From an uncultured Varibaculum sp. (GTDB lineage Bacteria > Actinomycetota > Actinomycetes > Actinomycetales > Actinomycetaceae), in the NCBI GenBank assembly GCA_947253735.1, contig CAMYAU010000060.1, forward strand, positions 1-9,565: 9,565 bases of DNA. The letters run 5' to 3'. Positions within the stretch are counted from its first letter, which is position 1. The number at the start of each line of letters is the position of its first letter. Positions 7,444 to 9,565 of this stretch are shown in pieces. The notes beneath the pieces are model-generated. The model had not been told where the DNA came from and did not search any database. It was given only the letters and a program-made list of their open reading frames with translations. The position numbers and the translations under genes were made by a program.

Positions 7444-8304
7444 TTACTCATCTTCGTCGGTCCAACCGTTTTCTTCCCAAACTGAGGCGGGAATCAAGCG
7501 GTCAACGCGATCGAGTATGAAGTCGGGTTGGTGTTCTTCGGGTAGTACCAAAGCCTCTTCCATGGTCGAGTCTCCGGTAAGCGGCATCGCCGAGAACATT
7601 CCGGTCTTCTTAGCCATTTCGATATCAGTGTAGAGCCGGTCGCCCACCATCATGCAATGCCGGGGATTAACATCTAGGCCTTCAATCGCCACCTCGAGCA
7701 TTACCGGCTCAGGTTTACCCGTAATAACCTGACATTTTGTTTGGGTACAGGCTTCGATAGCGGCAATGATCGAGGCACAGTCAGGTTCACCTCTTCCGCC
7801 CGGGAAGGGGCAGTAGCGATCAGGGTTAGTGGCGACCAAAATAGCGCGTTTATGGAACCAGATGGCATCGAAAGCTATCTGCAGCTTGCGATAGTCAAAT
7901 GTTCGGTCGTAGGAGGCAATAACGATATCGATTTTTTCGGGATCATCGCTGATTTTGATACCCGCATTGTGTAGGGCATCAATCAAGGGTTGTTCCGCGA
8001 TCGGGAAAACCGTCTTGTCAGGATGGTGCTCCTTGAGCCAACGGGTCATAGTAACCACGGTGTTGGCTATGTCTTCTAGGGGAGTGGGGATATCCAATCC
8101 TTCTAGTTTTTCTACATAAAGATGGGGATCTTTGGTGGGATTATTCGACAGGAAACGCACCGGAATCTCGCGATGCCGCAGCTCCTCGATCATTCTTTTA
8201 GCCCCGGGTAACAGGTGGTCACCTAGATAGATGGTGCCATCCATATCGAAAATATAGGCATCGTAAAACTCGGTAGGGAACCTTAAACCATTTCCTGTTT
8301 GCAA
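7444..8304 (-). CDS. araL: HAD-IIA (NagD/AraL-like) sugar phosphatase, TTG start
   Basis: This is a haloacid-dehalogenase-superfamily phosphatase of the type IIA capped group (NagD, AraL), 286 residues. Motif I is DMDGT (20-24) with nucleophile Asp20 and acid/base Asp22. Motif II is LSNN (52-55), the motif III lysine is Lys197 in ITGKPEP, and motif IV is GDRLYTD (221-227) with Asp222 and Asp227. A C2-type cap lies between motifs II and III. The C-terminus is acidic (WTDEDE). No ATG precedes the catalytic motif: the first in-frame ATG is inside DMDGT, so TTG at 8302-8304 with GGAG 6 nt upstream is the likely start. B. subtilis AraL (about 270 residues, ara operon) is a promiscuous sugar-phosphate phosphatase, and a house-cleaning role against accumulated sugar phosphates is plausible here. 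The araL label rests on family plus operon context. Confidence 0.83.
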   Translation of the reverse strand: MQTGNGLRFPTEFYDAYIFDMDGTIYLGDHLLPGAKRMIEELRHREIPVRFLSNNPTKDPHLYVEKLEGLDIPTPLEDIANTVVTMTRWLKEHHPDKTVFPIAEQPLIDALHNAGIKISDDPEKIDIVIASYDRTFDYRKLQIAFDAIWFHKRAILVATNPDRYCPFPGGRGEPDCASIIAAIEACTQTKCQVITGKPEPVMLEVAIEGLDVNPRHCMMVGDRLYTDIEMAKKTGMFSAMPLTGDSTMEEALVLPEEHQPDFILDRVDRLIPASVWEENGWTDEDE

Positions 8305-8314
8305 CTTTTTCTCC
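8302..8314 (-). promoter_or_regulatory. Shine-Dalgarno and TTG start of the HAD phosphatase
   Basis: The minus strand reads GGAG (8311-8314), a 6-nt AAAAAG spacer, then TTG (8302-8304). An ATG just downstream is out of frame. The non-ATG start behind a strong hairpin suggests translation is held down relative to its neighbours. Confidence 0.65.
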
Positions 8315-8328
8315 AGTATTTATTGGGG

Positions 8329-8362
8329 TTGGGGTGGAAAGCAATGATGCTTTCCACCCCAA
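8329..8362 (-). promoter_or_regulatory. Perfect 15-bp hairpin between membrane-protein and phosphatase genes
   Basis: The arms at 8329-8343 and 8348-8362 are fully complementary (15 bp) around a 4-nt loop. The element starts 12 nt after the membrane-protein stop and ends 14 nt before the phosphatase Shine-Dalgarno. No T-tract follows on either strand, so it is not a standard intrinsic terminator. The TTGGGG at the outer end of the stem is directly duplicated (8323-8328 and 8329-8334), allowing a slipped pairing. It could be an RNA-processing or stability element, a weak attenuator, or a translational control structure. Confidence 0.6.
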
Positions 8363-8374
8363 CATTTAGTTAAT

Positions 8375-9391
8375 TTAGACCAATGCAGCTACTGCTAGGA
8401 GGCCCAAACCACGCACGATGGTGTGGGAAACCCAAATAGCAGAAGCCGGCGGGTCAATATGGGTATCGCCGCGAGCGTACATCAACCTTTGAGCAAATTC
8501 GGCCAGTCCCGCAGCCATTACCCCGAATACAACGGAAGCTAGCAGCGCCAGAAGCAGGCTGTTTCCTAGAATCGGGAACCAAACCATGGCGGCAAGTCCA
8601 GCGGTAATCGTGATGTGGTGAGTAACCGGGATCTTGAATCCGAGGATCAGCATCAAAATGGTGATAGCGGAAATACCGAAGGGTAGAGTCTGGGCATTAG
8701 CCACTAGCACCTTTTCGGTTTCTGGGCTCACGTGCGGAAGCAGGTAGGCAACGGTTAAGGTTAGTCCACCTGACACTAGGGAAGCGAATACCCCAATGGT
8801 GATCCACTGCGAGGGCTTTTCCTGCCAGCGCAGCCAGCATTCCTTATCGGTGAGCTGCGAAGCCCAGTTGAAGATTCCGGACTTTCCGAAGACCAAGCGG
8901 ACCACGAAAGAGGATAGGAACACCGTCAATGCCACGGTATCAGTGTTGTGACCAAACCAGGGGATCAACCGGATGCAGCGTTCTACCAGGTAGCCGCCCA
9001 GGCCGAAGACCGCACCGATCCAGAGCAAGGTCGGGTTACCGAATCCGGCGGGGGAGGTATCGATATCCTTCCCCAGCTTGTCTCCATTTAAACCGATCTT
9101 GCCGGCGTAAGCGTGAGCAGCAACTGCACCTGCGAAGCAAATATGGGGGCCGAAAACCGGACCGAACGCCATATAGTTGAGAACGACATCGCTTCCGGTG
9201 GTAGCAGCTACTCCGAAACCCAAGAATACCGAGAAACCGGTCATTACAAATGCCCAGTTACCACCGATTCCCGCTCCGAGCATTCCGCCGCCGATAGCGC
9301 AGATTGCCCAGAATAGCGAAAATCCAGCTGAGGGACCAAAAGAGTTAACAAAGTCGCTGGCTTGCGCCGCCATTTGTATTGTTTCGATCAT
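8375..9391 (-). CDS. Polytopic membrane protein of unrecognised family; candidate permease
   Basis: I do not recognise the family. The 338-residue product is strongly hydrophobic, with about eight to ten likely membrane segments (near 21-43, 45-65, 78-97, 120-140, 150-168, 195-218, 235-254, 258-275, 276-300 and 318-337). The first helix is glycine-packed (GGGMLGAGIGG, 34-44). Two loops are charged: 98-115 (KIGLNGDKLGKDID) and 180-195 (TDKECWLRWQEK). A polar stretch GDTHIDPPAS (308-317) precedes the last helix. There is no ATP-binding cassette, no PTS phosphorylation motif and no obvious signal peptide. The ATG follows AAAGG at a 10-nt spacing. Its place at the head of the kinase and epimerase genes suggests uptake of the substrate, possibly together with the gene just upstream. 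The transport role is inference from context only. Confidence 0.7.
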   Translation of the reverse strand: MIETIQMAAQASDFVNSFGPSAGFSLFWAICAIGGGMLGAGIGGNWAFVMTGFSVFLGFGVAATTGSDVVLNYMAFGPVFGPHICFAGAVAAHAYAGKIGLNGDKLGKDIDTSPAGFGNPTLLWIGAVFGLGGYLVERCIRLIPWFGHNTDTVALTVFLSSFVVRLVFGKSGIFNWASQLTDKECWLRWQEKPSQWITIGVFASLVSGGLTLTVAYLLPHVSPETEKVLVANAQTLPFGISAITILMLILGFKIPVTHHITITAGLAAMVWFPILGNSLLLALLASVVFGVMAAGLAEFAQRLMYARGDTHIDPPASAIWVSHTIVRGLGLLAVAALV

Positions 9392-9445
9392 ATTTTTAAT
9401 ACCTTTATTTAGTAGGGTCTGGCATCATTGCCAAACTTCTTACAG

Positions 9446-9475
9446 TTCGGCTCAAGCACTGAGGCTTGAGCCGAA
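9446..9475 (-). promoter_or_regulatory. Perfect 12-bp hairpin upstream of the membrane-protein gene
   Basis: TTCGGCTCAAGC (9446-9457) and GCTTGAGCCGAA (9464-9475) pair completely around a 6-nt loop. No T-run follows on the minus strand, which continues CTGTAAG. A smaller hairpin, TGGCA-TCAT-TGCCA (9420-9433), lies next to it. As RNA this could stabilise or process the upstream message. As DNA the palindrome could be an operator. Sequence alone does not decide. Confidence 0.55.
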
Positions 9476-9493
9476 ATCTTATAGGAGTACTGG

Positions 9494-9565
9494 TTAACCG
9501 CAGCAACCAGGAGTGGATTCCCCATCGGTCTCCGGTACTTCGTAGTCGCAGATCAACTGGACTTT
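9494..9565 (-). CDS. C-terminal end of an unidentified protein (continues past the window)
   Basis: An open minus-strand frame enters at the right edge and stops at TAA (9494-9496), giving 23 residues: KVQLICDYEVPE followed by TDGESTPGCCG. The short 102-nt gap to the membrane-protein gene, its hairpin, and the shared strand indicate it is the preceding gene of the same operon. The product ends in a Cys-Cys-Gly tail after a Ser/Thr/Gly-rich stretch. Too little is visible to assign a family. It could be a transporter partner, an enzyme or a regulator. That it is real coding sequence is inferred from the frame and the operon layout. Confidence 0.5.
   Translation of the reverse strand, partial: KVQLICDYEVPETDGESTPGCCG

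Overview
The window comes from an actinobacterium with moderate GC (roughly half, estimated by eye). The strongest taxonomic evidence is a complete RbpA, an RNA-polymerase-binding protein confined to Actinobacteria. It sits beside an adjacent lnt–ppm1 pair, the separate-gene version of the Lnt-Ppm1 fusion known from Mycobacterium tuberculosis. The GC level and gene content would suit an Actinomycetaceae-like host, but the genus cannot be fixed from this sequence.

Layout. On the + strand, positions 1-1364 hold the 3' part of lnt (apolipoprotein N-acyltransferase) and, overlapping it by 4 nt, ppm1 (polyprenol-phosphate mannosyltransferase). Both belong to cell-envelope lipoprotein and mannolipid metabolism. 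They converge on rbpA (minus, 1468-1830) across a short region with a candidate bidirectional terminator. From 1950 to the right edge every gene is on the minus strand and forms one apparent carbohydrate operon. In transcription order it reads: the last 23 codons of an unidentified gene, a polytopic membrane protein of unrecognised family, an AraL/NagD-like HAD phosphatase with a TTG start, an FGGY carbohydrate kinase, an AraM-like glycerol-1-phosphate dehydrogenase homologue, ribulokinase AraB, and L-ribulose-5-phosphate 4-epimerase AraD. No intergenic gap exceeds about 120 nt.

How the genes work together. AraB plus AraD convert L-ribulose to D-xylulose 5-phosphate for the pentose phosphate or phosphoketolase route. 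AraL- and AraM-type genes sit in the same ara operon in Bacillus subtilis (araABDLMNPQ-abfA), so the L-M-B-D association recurs here in a distant phylum. Two things differ: no arabinose isomerase (araA) or standard sugar transporter is visible, and a second FGGY kinase is present. The substrate may therefore be a pentitol, another polyol or a ketopentose rather than plain L-arabinose, with the membrane protein as a candidate permease. This is inference, because the operon continues beyond the right edge and araA could lie there.

Regulatory structure. Two strong perfect hairpins without T-tracts bracket the membrane-protein gene (8329-8362 and 9446-9475). One lies just upstream of the phosphatase gene's Shine-Dalgarno and TTG start. 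A long imperfect hairpin (1897-1938) separates araD from a candidate extended -10 promoter of rbpA.
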